Of a stretch of DNA of 64,000 nucleotides, positions 1-12,621 are shown in pieces (positions within the stretch are counted from its first letter, which is position 1; each line of letters begins with the position of its first letter). The notes under the pieces were generated by a model. The model was not told the DNA's origin, ran no database searches, and was given only the letters and a program-made list of their open reading frames with translations. Origin of the DNA: Phoma sp. XZ068 (lineage: Eukaryota > Ascomycota > Dothideomycetes > Pleosporales > Didymellaceae); the NCBI GenBank assembly GCA_004835665.1, contig RBKR01000017.1:806001-870000 (forward strand). Reading direction: 5' to 3'. A program made the translations under genes and the position numbers.

Positions 1-2
1 TG

Positions 3-583
3 GAATTTGGGGACGATGGGAGCGGATCAGCAGTTTTGTCATTCGCAGAGGAAATGAGGTTAGAGAGAGGAGATCTGATGCGTAGAGATAGTATTGTTGA
101 TCTGGTGGATGCTAGAGAGGGGCTACGTCGTGGAGTGTATCGATGCCAAGAAGATGTACGGAGGTACTTCCCTTGAGGCTGTTGCTACGATCGAACGTAT
201 CAAGACTCATTATCAGCCCCGTATCAAGCCTCAAGGTCGAAATCTCTGTAGATCCTGCGATTTCCCGCTTCCGCGGACCTATATACCTCCACTTCTCCGT
301 CAGCCAAGATAGGGTGGAAAATCACCTCAAAACCACATGTACAGTGAACAGGTGGCTTGCATTGATGTACCTCCGTATTCACAATGGTGTAAGGACCGAA
401 AGCGTACAAATCCTGTGGCAAAGATACTGTCAAGTGGATACGGAACCGAAGAGCTATTCAGTGGGAGACTTGGTCAGTGATGATGATGAGGACCCTTCTT
501 CACGTAGTTGTAATGAAAACGACGCGGGTGAGGGCACGAACAGCTCGTTGATGCTCTCAATTTCCGAGCGCATGTTTGAGTAG
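3..583 (+). CDS. 3' end of an uncharacterised gene (5' truncated by window edge)
   Basis: The model joins 3..163 and 217..583 across a 53-nt intron with a GTACTT donor and a TTATCAG acceptor. It gives 175 residues with no start inside the window, so the gene begins to the left. The intron is phase 2 and both flanks stay open. Reading straight through the first exon instead hits a TGA at 174, which supports splicing. The visible part begins with an acidic and basic helical-looking stretch, continues with a hydrophobic/aromatic segment, and ends in an acidic Asp/Glu- and Ser/Asn-rich tail (DDDEDPSS near residue 140). I see no catalytic motif, membrane span or known family. The stop is TAG at 581-583. 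The coding call rests on frame continuity and composition only. Confidence 0.5.
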
Positions 584-936
584 AATTGAACGCACTGTTG
601 TGGGTATGGTGCTCGGAAGAACTCACAGGTTTAACGCTCAAGAGTCACAACATCGGACTCGACCGTCTGGTCGTAAGGACCATCTACCATGAAGCTGGTC
701 ATAGCGACGACACAAGTCAGTGAACTACACGAGAAGATAGCAGTCACAATAGAAGAGTCATATTCAGAGAATGTCATGTAATTGGCATAATTAATCTCTA
801 CATGCCAGTCGCCACGCTTGTATCATTACAGTGAAGAAATCTATCCCATGTCGCAGAACGATCGACTGTCGCTGGAAGAAAGAGGGTATTTGGAGGAAAA
901 CAGTAGACAATTTTGGAGGTGAAGAAGAGCAGCCGC
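584..936. other. Short convergent intergenic region
   Basis: This lies between the 3' ends of the partial plus-strand gene and the minus-strand phosphate symporter. I see no convincing ORF or repeat. It should hold both 3' UTRs. Confidence 0.5.
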
Positions 937-2781
937 TCACTTGAAGTGAGGGGCGTTGAGGACGATACCCATGGCAAGACCACCGATGGTACCGGCGATG
1001 GGGATGGTCATGATCCAGGAGAAGACAAGGAGACCAACACGCTGCCAGTTGACGGCCTTGATGGTACCGTTGCAGAGACCGACACCGACGGTAGCACCAG
1101 TGATGCACATGGATGTCGAGACGGGGAGGGAGTACTGCGAGAAGATGAGGACGGTAAGGGCAGCACCCATCTCCATGGAGCAACCACGCGAAGGCGAGTG
1201 GTAGGTGATCTTGTTACCCATGACCTTCATGATGTTGTAACCGTAGGTGATGAGACCAAGAGACAGAGTGGCGGAGAGGACAGCAAGCTGCCAGATGGGG
1301 ACGGGAGCCTTGGACTTGGCGGCGTTACCGGTGTTCCAGGCAGAGTAGATGACAGCCCAGGGACCGACAGCGTTACCGATATCGTTGGCACCGTGAGCGA
1401 ACGAGGCAGTGCAGGCAGTAAGAACTTGGACGAAGGAGTAGGTGTGCTCGACCTCGTTGGCGTACTTGGGGGCGTGGGAGTAGACGCGCTCCATGCGGCG
1501 ACCCTCAGGAGTACCGTGGATACCAGTCTGGGCGGCGTGGATGTCGTAGTTGGCACCGTAGAGCGCACCGACAACAATCATGGCGGGGACGCGCTTGATG
1601 GTGATGATCATGTTCTTCTTCTCGTAGATCTCACCAGTCTCGATCTGGTTCTCGTGGAGGTAGCGCATAGCCCAGCCGAGAAGGCCGCTCTTAGCCCTGA
1701 GCCTGGCGTGGAAGCGGTCCTGACCCTGCTGCATAAGCTCCTTGTAGCTAAGCTGGCGCTCCTCAGAGACGACGAGACCCTTCTCGTGGTCGGCAGGGGT
1801 GATGTCGTCGTCGGAGCTGTTGGACTTCTGGAGCTCAGGCTTGACCTCATCGTCGTGGTGCTGGACAACAGCGTAGTCGGGAACAATGGCAGACTCAGCA
1901 CCCTCGAGGGCGGGGCGGTTGAAGAGGAGAGGGCCGAGGAACATGTGGTACCAGCGGACGGTGTGATCCTTCTTGACGACCTTGGCGTGGAGGTAGGGAA
2001 CGAAGAGCAAGAAGGAGAGGAGGGCGAGACCAACACCGCAGGAGACGGTGACGGTAGCGACGTACCACGCGGGCTTCTTGTTAAGACCGAGGTTGGGGGA
2101 TCCCTTGTAGACGATGGAAAGGGTACAGATGGTACCAGCGATCAGGAAGAAGAAGGGAGCGGTCCAGATAGCCCAGGGAACGGGGTTCTTGCGGAGATGG
2201 ACAGTCGTCTTGATGAGCATGAAGATGATGGCACCGAAGCAGGCGGAGGCAGCAGGAGCCATTCCAAGACCAGCGAAGATGGCACCGAGACCCTTGCCCT
2301 TATTCCATCCCCACTGGACGTTCTTTGCACCAGCGACAGCAACACCGACACCAGCAACCGAGGAAATGAGCGAGTACGAGGAAGAGACGTGAGCAGAGTG
2401 CCTTGTGCACCACATGACCCAGATGGAGGCACCGGCCAGAGCGCAAGTGAAAGCAAGCATCTGAACACCAGCATCGCCCTTGAAGGCGTTGTTGGGAATG
2501 ATGCCGTTCTTGATGGTATCGGCGGTACGGGCACCGACAGTGATGGCACCGACCATTTCGAAAATGGTACCCAAGATCATGGCCTGGCGGTAGGTAACCG
2601 AACGGGACGAGACAGACGTAGCCCAAGCGTTGGCAACATCGTCTGTGGTAGTGGTCAGTTACTGCTCACATGATCGTGAGACGAGGTGGGACTACTTACT
2701 AGCACCGTTGTTGTAGGCATCGAGCATGGCAAAGAAGGTGCCAATGGCGAAGACATAGTTGTACTGTGTAAGGCGCGGCAT
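937..2781 (-). CDS. PHO89: Sodium/inorganic phosphate symporter, PiT family (PHO89/pho-4 type)
   Basis: Complement of join(937..2642, 2700..2781), 595 residues, with one 57-nt GT-AG intron. The intron falls inside the first signature: exon 1 ends in NNGA and exon 2 continues NDVANAWATS after one shared codon. The protein is polytopic, with N- and C-terminal hydrophobic halves around a charged cytosolic loop (roughly residues 270-370, containing NSSDDDITP). Each half carries one copy of the PiT signature, GANDVANAW near residue 26 and GANDIGNAVGPW in the second half. This duplicated motif defines the Na+ (or H+)/Pi symporters of the PiT family. Length fits yeast Pho89 (about 574 residues). PHO89 orthologues act in the plasma membrane for high-affinity alkaline phosphate uptake and are induced by phosphate starvation through Pho4/NUC-1. 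A CACGTG palindrome about 575 bp upstream of the start fits that. No defect is seen. Confidence 0.95.
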
Positions 2782-3351
2782 GGCTGCGGTGTTCTCTGCA
2801 GGCACGCAGGTGTGTAGTGTAGTACTGAGCTGGAGTGAAAACTGCTGGCTGAGAAAAGGAACCAGGGGAGTCTGTGAGACCCTATATATGTATGCAATGT
2901 CTCTGCTGCGGCTTTAGGCGACTTGACCGGCGCTGCTCGTAGTACCGCCTGCTGTAAAATCCTAGTGATCCAGCCCTGGTCGCAGCAGGGCTAGAGGCGC
3001 AGAACGGGGCAGCCATCAGCAGTCTATCCCCCGTGTCTGCTGTTTGCACACGCTCAACCAGTCAGAATGAAGATTTCGAGGGTGAAAGAGCGCACACGTT
3101 GTTGCATAGTATGCTCTCATTGGCGGGGGCATCCGCTCGGGATCGCTGAGACTTGGCATGGAGGCAACCTACTCCACCGGCACTAGCGTTGAGAAGTCAA
3201 GCTTCGGAGTGGAATCTTGAAGTCTGGTGGAGCATCTCGAGCTCGCAATCAGGTAGATGGGCCGACGCTGGGGCTCGGCGCCCAGACAGGAGGCGTTGGA
3301 GAAGGAATTAGGGCACTTGGCGCTAGGCAATGCGGAGAGCCAATCAGCGGA

Positions 3352-3361
3352 CCCACGTGGG
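3352..3361. promoter_or_regulatory. Palindromic E-box (CCCACGTGGG) upstream of the phosphate symporter
   Basis: A perfect 10-bp palindrome with a CACGTG core lies about 575 bp upstream of the PHO89 start codon (2781). Further elements nearby are a CACGTT variant near 3096 and a CCAAT box at about 3340. Pho4/NUC-1 type bHLH factors bind CACGTG and CACGTT in phosphate-starvation promoters. Assignment to this promoter is inference. Confidence 0.4.
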
Positions 3362-5799
3362 CCATGTGTGTACTTCAACCATCGTTCCCCCCGTGCTGCG
3401 CAGCTGCAATGGCTTTCCGCGCCCCGGTTTTGTACTCTTTTGCTTGACGCAGATTGGCAGCCAGCCTGCATGGTTCTACCTTCCAGAAGCGCGACCTAGT
3501 GCTACCGTCAGGCCTCGATGTATCCTCGGATCGACTCGTGAGGACTGCGGACAGCATCCGCAATATTGAAAGAGGCGAATGGGAAGAGCGCCATTAAGAC
3601 GAAACTCAATGCGACGCTGAGGGTGTTCGAATGCACGGGACTCGCCGACGCCGAGTTTGCATTTCATCTGCCAGTTCCACACGACGATTGGAATCCACAC
3701 CCGAGCTGTCAGCTCAACCAACAGCAGCCGTGTATCCGACCACCTGGTCCCTATCGCAAATTCGAAAATACGGATCTGGGACGGAAATGTTCTGAATTCG
3801 ACATCCCTGGCTTTGCACCCTGGCATCGTGGAATCCCCATCACCATCAGCTCACGATGCATCGACAACCCACAGGAGTGGTTCGGGGCAGGGACAAGGAA
3901 GGACGCTTTCCACTTAGAGACTACATGCTGCATGTGCAAATGTACTCATCTAAGTCAGGCGCACTGGCATGTCAATTTTCGAACTGGTTGCCGCAGCAGT
4001 AGCGATTCGATAGAAGCAATGGCTTTGGCTGTCTCAAATTAGCTGCAGTCAAGCAGACTCGATGATAATCCCTGCACAGAAACATTCCAACAGCTGCCCC
4101 AGGACAAAGGCTCTCGATTTGCGTTCAAAATGTCGCATATGATAATATTCGCCACACTCGATCTTTGCCGACAGAGGCGTGAGTAGATCCTCCAGCTTCA
4201 CGCCATGAGAGCGCAGCGTAGGCGATAGCTCGACTTGGCGCAGTTGATTCCATCTACCCAGGCGACACTCGTGATGGGTCATGCAAGGTTGCCGAAGCTG
4301 GTTGTCAATCTCCGGATTCAGTTCGAATGGCGGGCCCTAGTGTCATTGGGGGTATGGCGCAGGGTCTGATGCGATGCGCCTTGACGGGAAGGCAGCGAGG
4401 CGCGGTGGGACTGAGCTGCACATAACACGCGCGCCGTAATATGGGATGCTTCGAGTTCAGCCTGATTCAATATCCTTTGAAGGTAAGGACCCGGCTGCGC
4501 CCGCACAACACATGCGAGTGCAGTTCATCTGGTAAATCACTCTCGGATTTTGACCGTGAATACATCCCAGAAGAACAGCACAATTATCGGCGTAACCGCG
4601 CTGCTGGAGACGCTGTTTCTGGGACATGCCAGTCACCGTCCACTTACCGTTACACAGATAAGAAATGCTAGGCACGAGGTTGACCGGTGGTTGGCCTTGC
4701 GCAACAGTAAGCTCACGGACTCGAACAGGCTCACCGGGCTCGTGTCGCTGTGAACGAAGGTGTGGTGTCTGAAAGCATGCAAACGGTGATGGGCTGACCG
4801 TGGAAATCCTCCAACGGCACTACGGCCAAAGTGGCTTGGCCGAACCATTGTTGAAAGGGCCGACTGCTTCAACATCAACAACAATTTCTACGCACCGAAT
4901 CATTCAACATCACAAAGCGTGCAATCTCTGCATCTTGAATACGCCAGTATTCTTCTCAACCGAGCGCATTGAGGTTGACCATGATCTGCACGAGTCGTTG
5001 ACACAAGCTCTTACCCCGGATCGTCCAGTCTTGACATTTCTTGCCCTTCCCAAACCCAAGACCCAGCGCTGCCGACTTCCGTCTTCGCCCTCCACAACAT
5101 TCGCAACCCACAACGCAACCTTGGCTACATTCCTAAGCTTCTGTGCTGAGCCTTGGGTGTGTTCCTGAGGATCCTCTGTTAAGCATGAGTCCTTGTTGGC
5201 GCCCGTCTTGCCTCCCGCTGCTGCGTGAGTCCTGGGTCCCGTAGGATTGGATCTGGCAGGAGCGACAAGCACCGATGATGGCTTGGTGACAGTCGCACAT
5301 CATAATAGGGCTGTACAAGGGTATACCGCTATGCTAACGCCCAGCCTTCAGGATGGGTAGGTTTAGGTCCGTGTTTACAGTACAGCACAACATGGTGAGA
5401 GTGGGCATGCTAAGAGGCCGCTGATCACTTCATTCCACATCAAGAAGCGTCTTGGATTGTTGTCACGATTACATTCTTAGAGGCAGATTAGATTACCAGA
5501 AGGTCTGGCAGTCTCATCATGCACTTATCACGTGATTCTCATTGTCGCTGTCCAGGTCCAGGTGGCGAATAGGAGGCGTCAATCTTATTTAACCCGTTGA
5601 CGACTCTTTCCTTTCTTATCTGCTGATTCTCCCAGTCTGCAGTATATTAATCGGTGCTCGGAAATAGACCCTCGAGAATCCTAACCCCTGCGCCTCCCGT
5701 TGCCGCTATGCTTTTCGCTGTGTTCCTCCAACCCTGGCCGCAATAATTCGCAACATGACACAAGCCAACGCGCTGATCTTCGATGCGCTCGATACAGTC

Positions 5800-7250
5800 T
5801 TAGAAAAGAAAAGAAATCGCATTGCGCTTGACCACCGTATATCAGCAACCACCCAAAAAAAATTCCTCATAGCTCTCGTTAGGATGGGCGATTGTTACAT
5901 CTTTGCCATACAGTTGGCAATTATTATTACTGCAACTTGCTGTCTTGTACACGGGATCTCCTGGGGCGATGTACGAGGATCTGGGTATCTAGAAGTGATT
6001 AAAGGTTCGAGGAGTTATGTATGACTTATTCATTTCTCCACGAGCCTGAATAGAAGCAACTATTCTCAACAAAGCTCTAAATAACCATCAAGACAACTTT
6101 CAAAATTGCCATGGCCAAACTGTTCAGACAAGCAAAATCTTTTGAACGTTCAAAGCATTGAGCCCTGGTATTGTTGGCAGGGTGATGGCGATGAAAGAGG
6201 CAAATCTATAGCCTAGATAATATTGTAGCTATTGATACAACCTGTAAAAAACGCGACTACCTCCCTAGATGCATAAATTGAACCACTGTTTCAAAATCAA
6301 TACTGTAGTCATGCAGAGTGCGCACAATAAATACATCCTTGCATTTTTTAGACTTATACTACTAGCCTACCTCCAAGGAAAATTCAAAAGTGTACGACAT
6401 CCACTATATTCCATCTAAGCTGACTTTTATTAATCTCTTAGTTCTAAACTCTCCCTTCTTAACCGATTTCCCTTAGAGGGATAGAAGTTTTACTAATAAT
6501 TATTATCTTCTTGCTTGATTATTTTTGCCAAAAGGGTTGCAGTGTACAGCTATCTTATTTTATCAAAAAGAATGTTGATCTTACTCTTCCTGAATTCTTT
6601 TAGAAGATGAGGCCGGAAGACACAGTATTCGGGTGTGCTATGCATTTCGATATCAAGTAATCTTGATATGAATTTTAATCCCGTTTTGTTCTCACTGATC
6701 GAGCGACCACACTCTAAACTCCATGGATTTACTACACGAATAGAAATCGCAGCTCACACTACGAGCCGCAATTGCTGCTCTATCGGATGGATGCAGGCAA
6801 GGCGTAGTCCTTACTCCCATTCACAGCCAACCACACCTACAGACGTGATATAACGGCTGCCAACACGAAACCCAATGAATCGAAAGAAAACCAACTTCGC
6901 GACACGAAACAAAAGGAACTCGGGAAGCAGTGCTACTTTCAACGCGATTTAGTTTTTTATGAACATCGAGATGCCTTCAAAGATCAGGGAGACTACACAC
7001 AACAACAAGTAGACCGTACCCATGATGTGCAATCCCACAGCGGCCTATTCAATTCATTCTCGCGTTTTCAGTGTCGATACCAACATCATTAACAGTATCG
7101 ATGTCAACATCAACGGTACTGCCGGTAACAATATCAATCTTTATATCAGCTGTACTATTAACCTTAACAACAACGCCAACAGCAGTCTGGAAATAACCAC
7201 CCGATCCTACCTTATATTCTCACAGTACACTAGCAGCACAGGGTCTCTCA
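5800..7250. other. AT-rich segment, possible decayed repeat
   Basis: This stretch is clearly richer in A+T than its neighbours, especially 6000-6650, with many stop codons in all frames and simple runs such as AAC/ATC-rich text near 7080-7160. It looks like non-coding or decayed repetitive DNA. No terminal repeats or target-site duplications were found by eye. Confidence 0.35.
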
Positions 7251-7604
7251 GCAGTATCAGTATGGGCTAAAGACATGTATCGTATCTTTTCGCAGCGAGC
7301 TAGTGAGATTGATAGGTACAACGGAGGCGCTATAGAGGGTCCGTGGTGCAAATATGGCAGTTGAGAAGCGAGTGGGAGAGTTGTGTTGTGATGGGTGGAT
7401 AGTCATCGTCCTCAGTGTCCAAACATCGCGACAAGGACGCGTTTTATGTCGAGCGAATGAGTTCACTTTTTCAAGGCCTGGAAGCTAAAACAGCCATCCG
7501 CCATGCACGCAATAAATCGGAGACCTTACTCGTCGCAGACGCAAGGTATGCGCGCTAGTAATAATAATCATACAACCATGAATAAATCTACTTCATTCAT
7601 TTCA

Positions 7605-7653
7605 TTTATTTTCTTTTCCTCTCCTCTCCTCTCCTCTACCCTACTCTACTCTA
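7605..7653 (+). repeat. Pyrimidine-rich simple sequence (CTCCT/CTACT units)
   Basis: A TC-rich tract with repeated CTCCT followed by CTACT units lies just downstream of the DUG2 stop codon. It is probably a microsatellite within or next to the 3' UTR. Confidence 0.6.
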
Positions 7654-7659
7654 CACATC

Positions 7660-10600
7660 CTATTTCCGCGGTAAGTCCCAAAACACCCTTTTAAAAATCC
7701 TCTTACTGTTAAACAGATTCACTAACCTCAACCGCTCATTATCCAAATGCGCACTATCGCTCGCCTGACCACATGGCAAATGCGCCGCCGGCGCGCCGAA
7801 TTGTTTCTCCAAGAAGCGTATGCTGGGGATACTGCCGCCCTCGCGGATGAACAGCGGTTTGACTTTGACCGGTTCGTCTTGCAATTCCTGTTCGTGAGAT
7901 GATGATGAGGGCCGGGCGGGGTCGGAGTTTGCCAGCGTGTTGGACGTCGCGGGGGAGGGTTTTGTCGGGCTGAGGGGCGAGGTTTGCGTGGTGAGTGCGT
8001 TTGCGGCGGAGGGGCGGCGGAGGGTCGGTGCCCAGACGTCGGTGATTGCGCGTTCGAGCGTTTGGAAGATCTCGTTTGTGTAGTCGCCCAGCCAGGGCTC
8101 GGCTTGGTGGTCGATGGTGACGGAGAGTTTGTTTTTGCTGTCGAGGTCGGAGAATTCGGCAGCCAGGAAGGACTGGAGGGCGGATGCTACGTCGGAGGCC
8201 TCCTGGTTGGGGACGAGGCGGATGGAGAGCGCAGCTTTGGCTAGGCGTGGGATGATGGTGGAGTTGTCGGGGCCGGAGGTCTGGAAGCGATGGATTGTAA
8301 GGGAGGCTTCGCGCCATCTCCGCATCAGCGACTGCGCGAGTTCCTCTGGGTTGCCGAGGTCTGGATTGTTGCGGAGCAGCGTTTGTGTGATTTCAGTATA
8401 GAGCTCCTTCTCGCCTTCCGCAAGAGGCAAGATGGGGTCGTAGAAGCCGGGAATCTGGACCTTGCCGTGACGACCAGTCAGCTTAGACAGCAGCATGACA
8501 AGATCCTTCAGCGGCTCATCGAGCAACGCACTGCCATCAACACCACTGTGCAGATCTGGATGGTCGCTCTCGACCTGGACTGTGGCGTGGATCACACCTC
8601 GCAGCCCGTAGGTTATGCAGGGGACGTGATCGTCTAGCCAGTAGCTGTTTGCCAGCAAAATCCAATCAACGTCGCCAATCAGGTCCTTCTTCGCTTGCAC
8701 GGCCTTCTCGAATCCGCGAGAACCGCTCTCTTCCTCGCCCTCGATGAGGAAGATGATGTCAGCATCGAGACTTTGCTCGTTTGCCAGCTCGTGCGCGGCA
8801 TATATGGCGGCCATGATGGGTCCTTTGTTGTCAGAAACGCCTCGACCGTACAGGTAGCCGCCCTCGCCAGTGAGTGTGAATGGGTCGTGTTTCCACTTGC
8901 CATGCTCATTCTCAGCGGGGATGACATCGTAGTGGCCGTAGAACAGGATCTTCTTCCGTGATGCTGCTGTTGCAGGGTTGCCTCGAAACTTGGCGAACAC
9001 AATAGGGTTGTAGGGTTCGCTAGTGTTGATCATCTCGGTGACAGCACCAAAGTTCTGGAACACGGAGCGCAGGTAGGATGCGCCTCGACGGCAATCTGCA
9101 CGGTACTTGGGCAGCGACGAGACTGTTCGGAAGTTGACGAATTGGCTGAGTGATTCAACCATGAGATCTGCAGGTATCAGCTCAGCCAGTGAGATGTTGG
9201 AACGTGTACATACCGTTATTGCTTCTCCTCGCAGCCGCTGTGGGTTCTGCGCAGTCCCGTACCTCCCAGATGACGATTGTGTTGTCGTTGCCACCAGTGA
9301 CCAGGGTCGGCTTGTCCTTGTAAGTAGTGTATGCAGATGCGAGGATCAGGCCGTTGTGCGCTTTGAAGGTCGACATGGTCTCGTAGTGCTCGTTGAATTT
9401 CTGAGTTGTTAGCAGTGCATTTGCGAAGAGGTCGTCATACGTACATGTACAACACCTGATTTGCCGCCGGCGAACAGCACGCCAGCACCCAATGTCAGAG
9501 TGTGAACATCTCCCGTCTGTGCTTTCAGGCTCCTGACCAGCTGGCGTGTCTCCAGGTCCCAGACGTTAACCTCGCCGTCGAAGCGTCCGCTGTAGAGAAA
9601 GGAGCCTTCACGTGCCAGGGACAGGATCGACTCGCCCTCCTCTCTGCCATCCTCGAGCGCACAGATGTTGGAGATTAGCCCTCCTTTTGTTGGGTCAATC
9701 CGCCATAGCAAGATACGTCCGTCACCTCCTCCGGAGACCAGCACCTCTTCTGATGGTGCTTCCGGCAAGATGCCCTTTCCCAAGAGCATGCAATGTACAT
9801 AGCCAAAGTGGGCAAACTGGTGGATGTCCTGGCTGTCAATCTGCAGCTCCTGGCCACCGATGGCGTCTCGCGGCTTTGCGTCTGCGCCCAATGGCTTCGG
9901 CGTTTGGGCGCCACCAGGACCGAGAGAGTCGAAGAATCTGTTCTTGCGCTGGGACGGGTGCGAGGCCAGTGCTGGGCGCGGGCGGGTGTCCTTCTCCTTC
10001 AGGTCGTACCATTGTATGCTCGTATTCTGGGCGCCGAGGTAGACGGTGCGATTGAGGGACGAGTAGGCGACGCAGAAGATGTCGCCGATGTCATAGGGCG
10101 ACCAGAGGGCGTAGAGATGGCGGAAGCCAGAGGTGCACCAGACCTGGAAGATTGGCACGTGAGCATGTTTATGTTGAGGGTAAGCATGTTGGTATGAGGA
10201 GTGCTTACGTTGATAATGGGGTCGGTTGCACTCGAGAACAGCAGTTGCTGGTCTTGCGACAGACACAGGCCGAGCACGCTTCCTTTGTGTGCCTGGATGA
10301 CACGCCGTCGCTCGTACGTGTCGAGGCTGTAGACCTGGCGGGGTCAGTACGTGCTCACGTGCTCTTCCATCCAACCTACCAGTATCTCTCCTCCCTGCGT
10401 CCCGGCGAATATGTACTGCGAAGACACGGCAAGCGCCAGAATGGACTTGTCGTGCTTCATGCGATGCGACAGCGCGGGCGTGCGGCTGTCTCTGGGCACG
10501 CCCTCACCGACGCCGTTCGTGTTCGACGTGCTTCTCTCATGGCTCGGCGGTCCTGTCATGGGCATTGTCAGCCGGGCCTCACCTCAATATGGTGGTGGTG

Positions 10601-11027
10601 CATTTTGCGCGCTCTCATGGAGCGGTGGCCTCAAAGCTGCGATGACGGAGTTCCCCAGGGTCCAGTAGCATGGACACCCCACCACGCTAGTACGCCGACA
10701 GCTGCCTCCACTGACCGACTCGTGTTACTCACCTCTCAGTCCTATCGTGCCCTTTGCGCTGCTCACCATGGCCTGCGACGTCATGGAGCGCGCGTACTGG
10801 CACATGGTGACGGCTCTCCCTTGGGCGCTGCACGCCGACAGCAGCGAAAAGGGGAAGATGGGCGCGGCGGCGTTGTCAGCAAGCGGTCCCTTTGTCGACT
10901 GTTCTTTCAACGAATGGGTATGGTATGGTGTGAAGCTGGGCTCGGCATCGTCAAAGGAGGTGACTGATGTAGACTCATGCTCACTCGACGTCTCCTCAGC
11001 GGAGCTGGAGCTTTGATGCTCGGACAT
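7660..11027 (-). CDS. DUG2: Dug2-like glutathione-degradosome subunit: WD40 repeats plus M20 metallopeptidase
   Basis: Complement of join(7660..9167, 9214..9400, 9445..10143, 10209..10334, 10380..10552, 10733..11027), 995 residues. Four introns are 44-65 nt and the first is 180 nt. Residues 1-100 are Ser/Glu-rich and poorly conserved. WD40-type blades run from about 130 to 490 (SILALAVSSQYIFAGTQGG, LYSGRFDGEVNVWD, LVTGGNDNTIVIWE). The M20 peptidase fills about 495-995. Metal-binding features are GHYDVIPA, YGRGVSDNKG, IEGEEESGS and, near the end, CGQASDSAHLDNE. WD40 fused to M20 is the hallmark of Dug2, which with Dug3 hydrolyses the gamma-glutamyl bond of glutathione in the cytosol. Dug1 then cleaves Cys-Gly. 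Yeast Dug2 is about 880 residues, and the extra length here is mostly N-terminal and in a Pro/Ser-rich insert in the M20 part (around residue 910). Intron 1 is the least certain boundary. Confidence 0.93.
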
Positions 11028-12621
11028 GGCAACATCTCACCGCTCGGTGGAGATGGCGAGCGAGGTCCCTTGAATGGTGTCATCACCCAAGGGGAAACAC
11101 TCATAAAAGTATAAACTATGTTTGTGTCCCCAGGACGATGCTGCATGTTCCCTTATCGTGCTTGCCTTTTCGCTGCTTGTCTTGGACAGCGCACGCACTC
11201 GCATGTTGTGCCTATGTATGAGCGGTGGGTAGTCAGCTCTGCTATGGCGTTGCCTCGCATTGGCTGGCCGCGTGAAGAAACAAGACATTGGCTGAAGGAA
11301 AAACGAGAAACAAGATATTGGTCGTCAAGAGACCAAAAATGGCCGTCAACACGTGTCGAGGCTGCAGAGGACATGTTCGGTGCCTGTTTTCGCCTCGTTA
11401 ATGGTTCACCCCGACCTCGTGAGCATGTTCGTCTCTCACTGCCGTGTGCAAGAGGTGGTTGTCGTGCATGCGGCTGCCGCAGGTTGCGGGCCGCCGGGTA
11501 TGCAGCTTGTTGGTTGAGGCCGTGATCGTCGGTGTCGTGTCAAACAGTGTAGAAGAAGGGTCTTGCCGCGGTTCTCTCGGGACGGTGTTGATCAACGCCC
11601 TGATTAACTGCCCGCGGCCGTGAGCCAGACCCTAGGTTTCCTTGCTGATTGGGAAGTGTTGAACAGAGCGTGGGATAGGTTGCAGCGGCGAACATTCCGC
11701 TATTCGCCCTCGAGCACCACGTCCTACGCGTGTCTCCTTACAGATTCACACCACCCACCAGAGTAGTCTCGCCGCACCGCCACTGTGGCTGACGGATTTG
11801 TAGACCAGCTGTATGAGCTCAGCTGGCATGGTCCCCCAGCCCCCCTCTCCGACCCTTGGGCCGATCTCTGCCAGCACTCACCGAAAGTACCTCCTCGCAG
11901 GACCTTGGGCAGCAACGACACGCATACTCACGCGCGGTATCCGATCTGCTGCACCTTTTCATCAGCGTGCGTGAGATTCCGACCATCAACCACTCTCACG
12001 GCGTCACGTCTGTGGATGTTTTTCTAGGGCTGCAGCTGCAATCATGGTTGCCGCCCGCCATTCGCGGCGTTACGCTGGCCGCATAGTCGGCCAGGCTAAA
12101 TGTAGCCGAGCGTGGATGTGCCTGTGAGCTGGCGACACGCCAACAAACCACGCTGCCGCGCCCGTCTTCCCCGGCTTCATCTGTCGCAGACGAACGAATG
12201 CCTGCGCGAGACGTCGCACAGTCACGATAGTCCATCTGCGGACACCCCCGTGACTGGCACCGTCTCGGCCCTCATTTCAGGCCCTTCCGCGCGCCCGCCG
12301 TGCACCCCTCTCCCACTGGCTGTCAAGAGCCTGCCAGACGCCTCACTCCGCGTGTACCCTCCCACCTCATCTACCTTGTCCCTGCCCCATCGTGAACTCT
12401 GAATAAAGACCGCTCTGTCTACCGACCCTTTGGCTTTCCATGTGGAGCTGTGGAGCGCGAGCAAGCCACCCGCTTTCGAAGCATTGATGATTTCTGACCG
12501 CCTCGTCCTTGGGTAGATCAAGTACTGCGCGCGCCGCCGTTGCACGTCAGACGCTGTACGACACCATCCACGCCGCAGTGCAAGCAGTGCAACTGCAGGG
12601 CAAACACCACATCCAGTCGCA
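11028..12621. other. Divergent promoter region, about 1.6 kb
   Basis: This separates the DUG2 start (minus) from the next gene (plus). Short ORFs occur on both strands but show no domain or conserved look. Imperfect short repeats of AGAAACAAGAYATTGG occur near 11275-11325. It is probably promoter and 5' UTR for both genes. Confidence 0.5.

Larger units (their letters stand above)
2782..7659. other. Gene-poor region of about 4.9 kb
   Basis: The first kilobase should be the PHO89 promoter. Open frames here (for example 3566-4042 and 4800-5168 on plus) lack domain-like composition and plausible introns, so I do not call them genes. From about 5.8 kb the base composition turns AT-rich. No transposase or reverse-transcriptase motif was recognised. 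Confidence 0.5.

Noticed and set aside
913..2673. 586-codon plus-strand ORF antisense to the phosphate symporter
   Set aside because: It is Asp/Gly/Val-rich text produced by codon bias of the real gene on the other strand. The minus strand has PiT signatures and a matching intron.
3566..4042. 158-codon plus-strand ORF in the gene-poor region
   Set aside because: No domain, mixed composition and overlapping ORFs in other frames; no supporting splice sites.
4800..5272. Overlapping ORFs of about 120 codons on both strands
   Set aside because: Both look low-information, and neither has a recognisable motif.
11118..11525. 135-codon ORF in the divergent promoter
   Set aside because: Arg/Cys/Trp-rich composition typical of out-of-frame GC-rich DNA.
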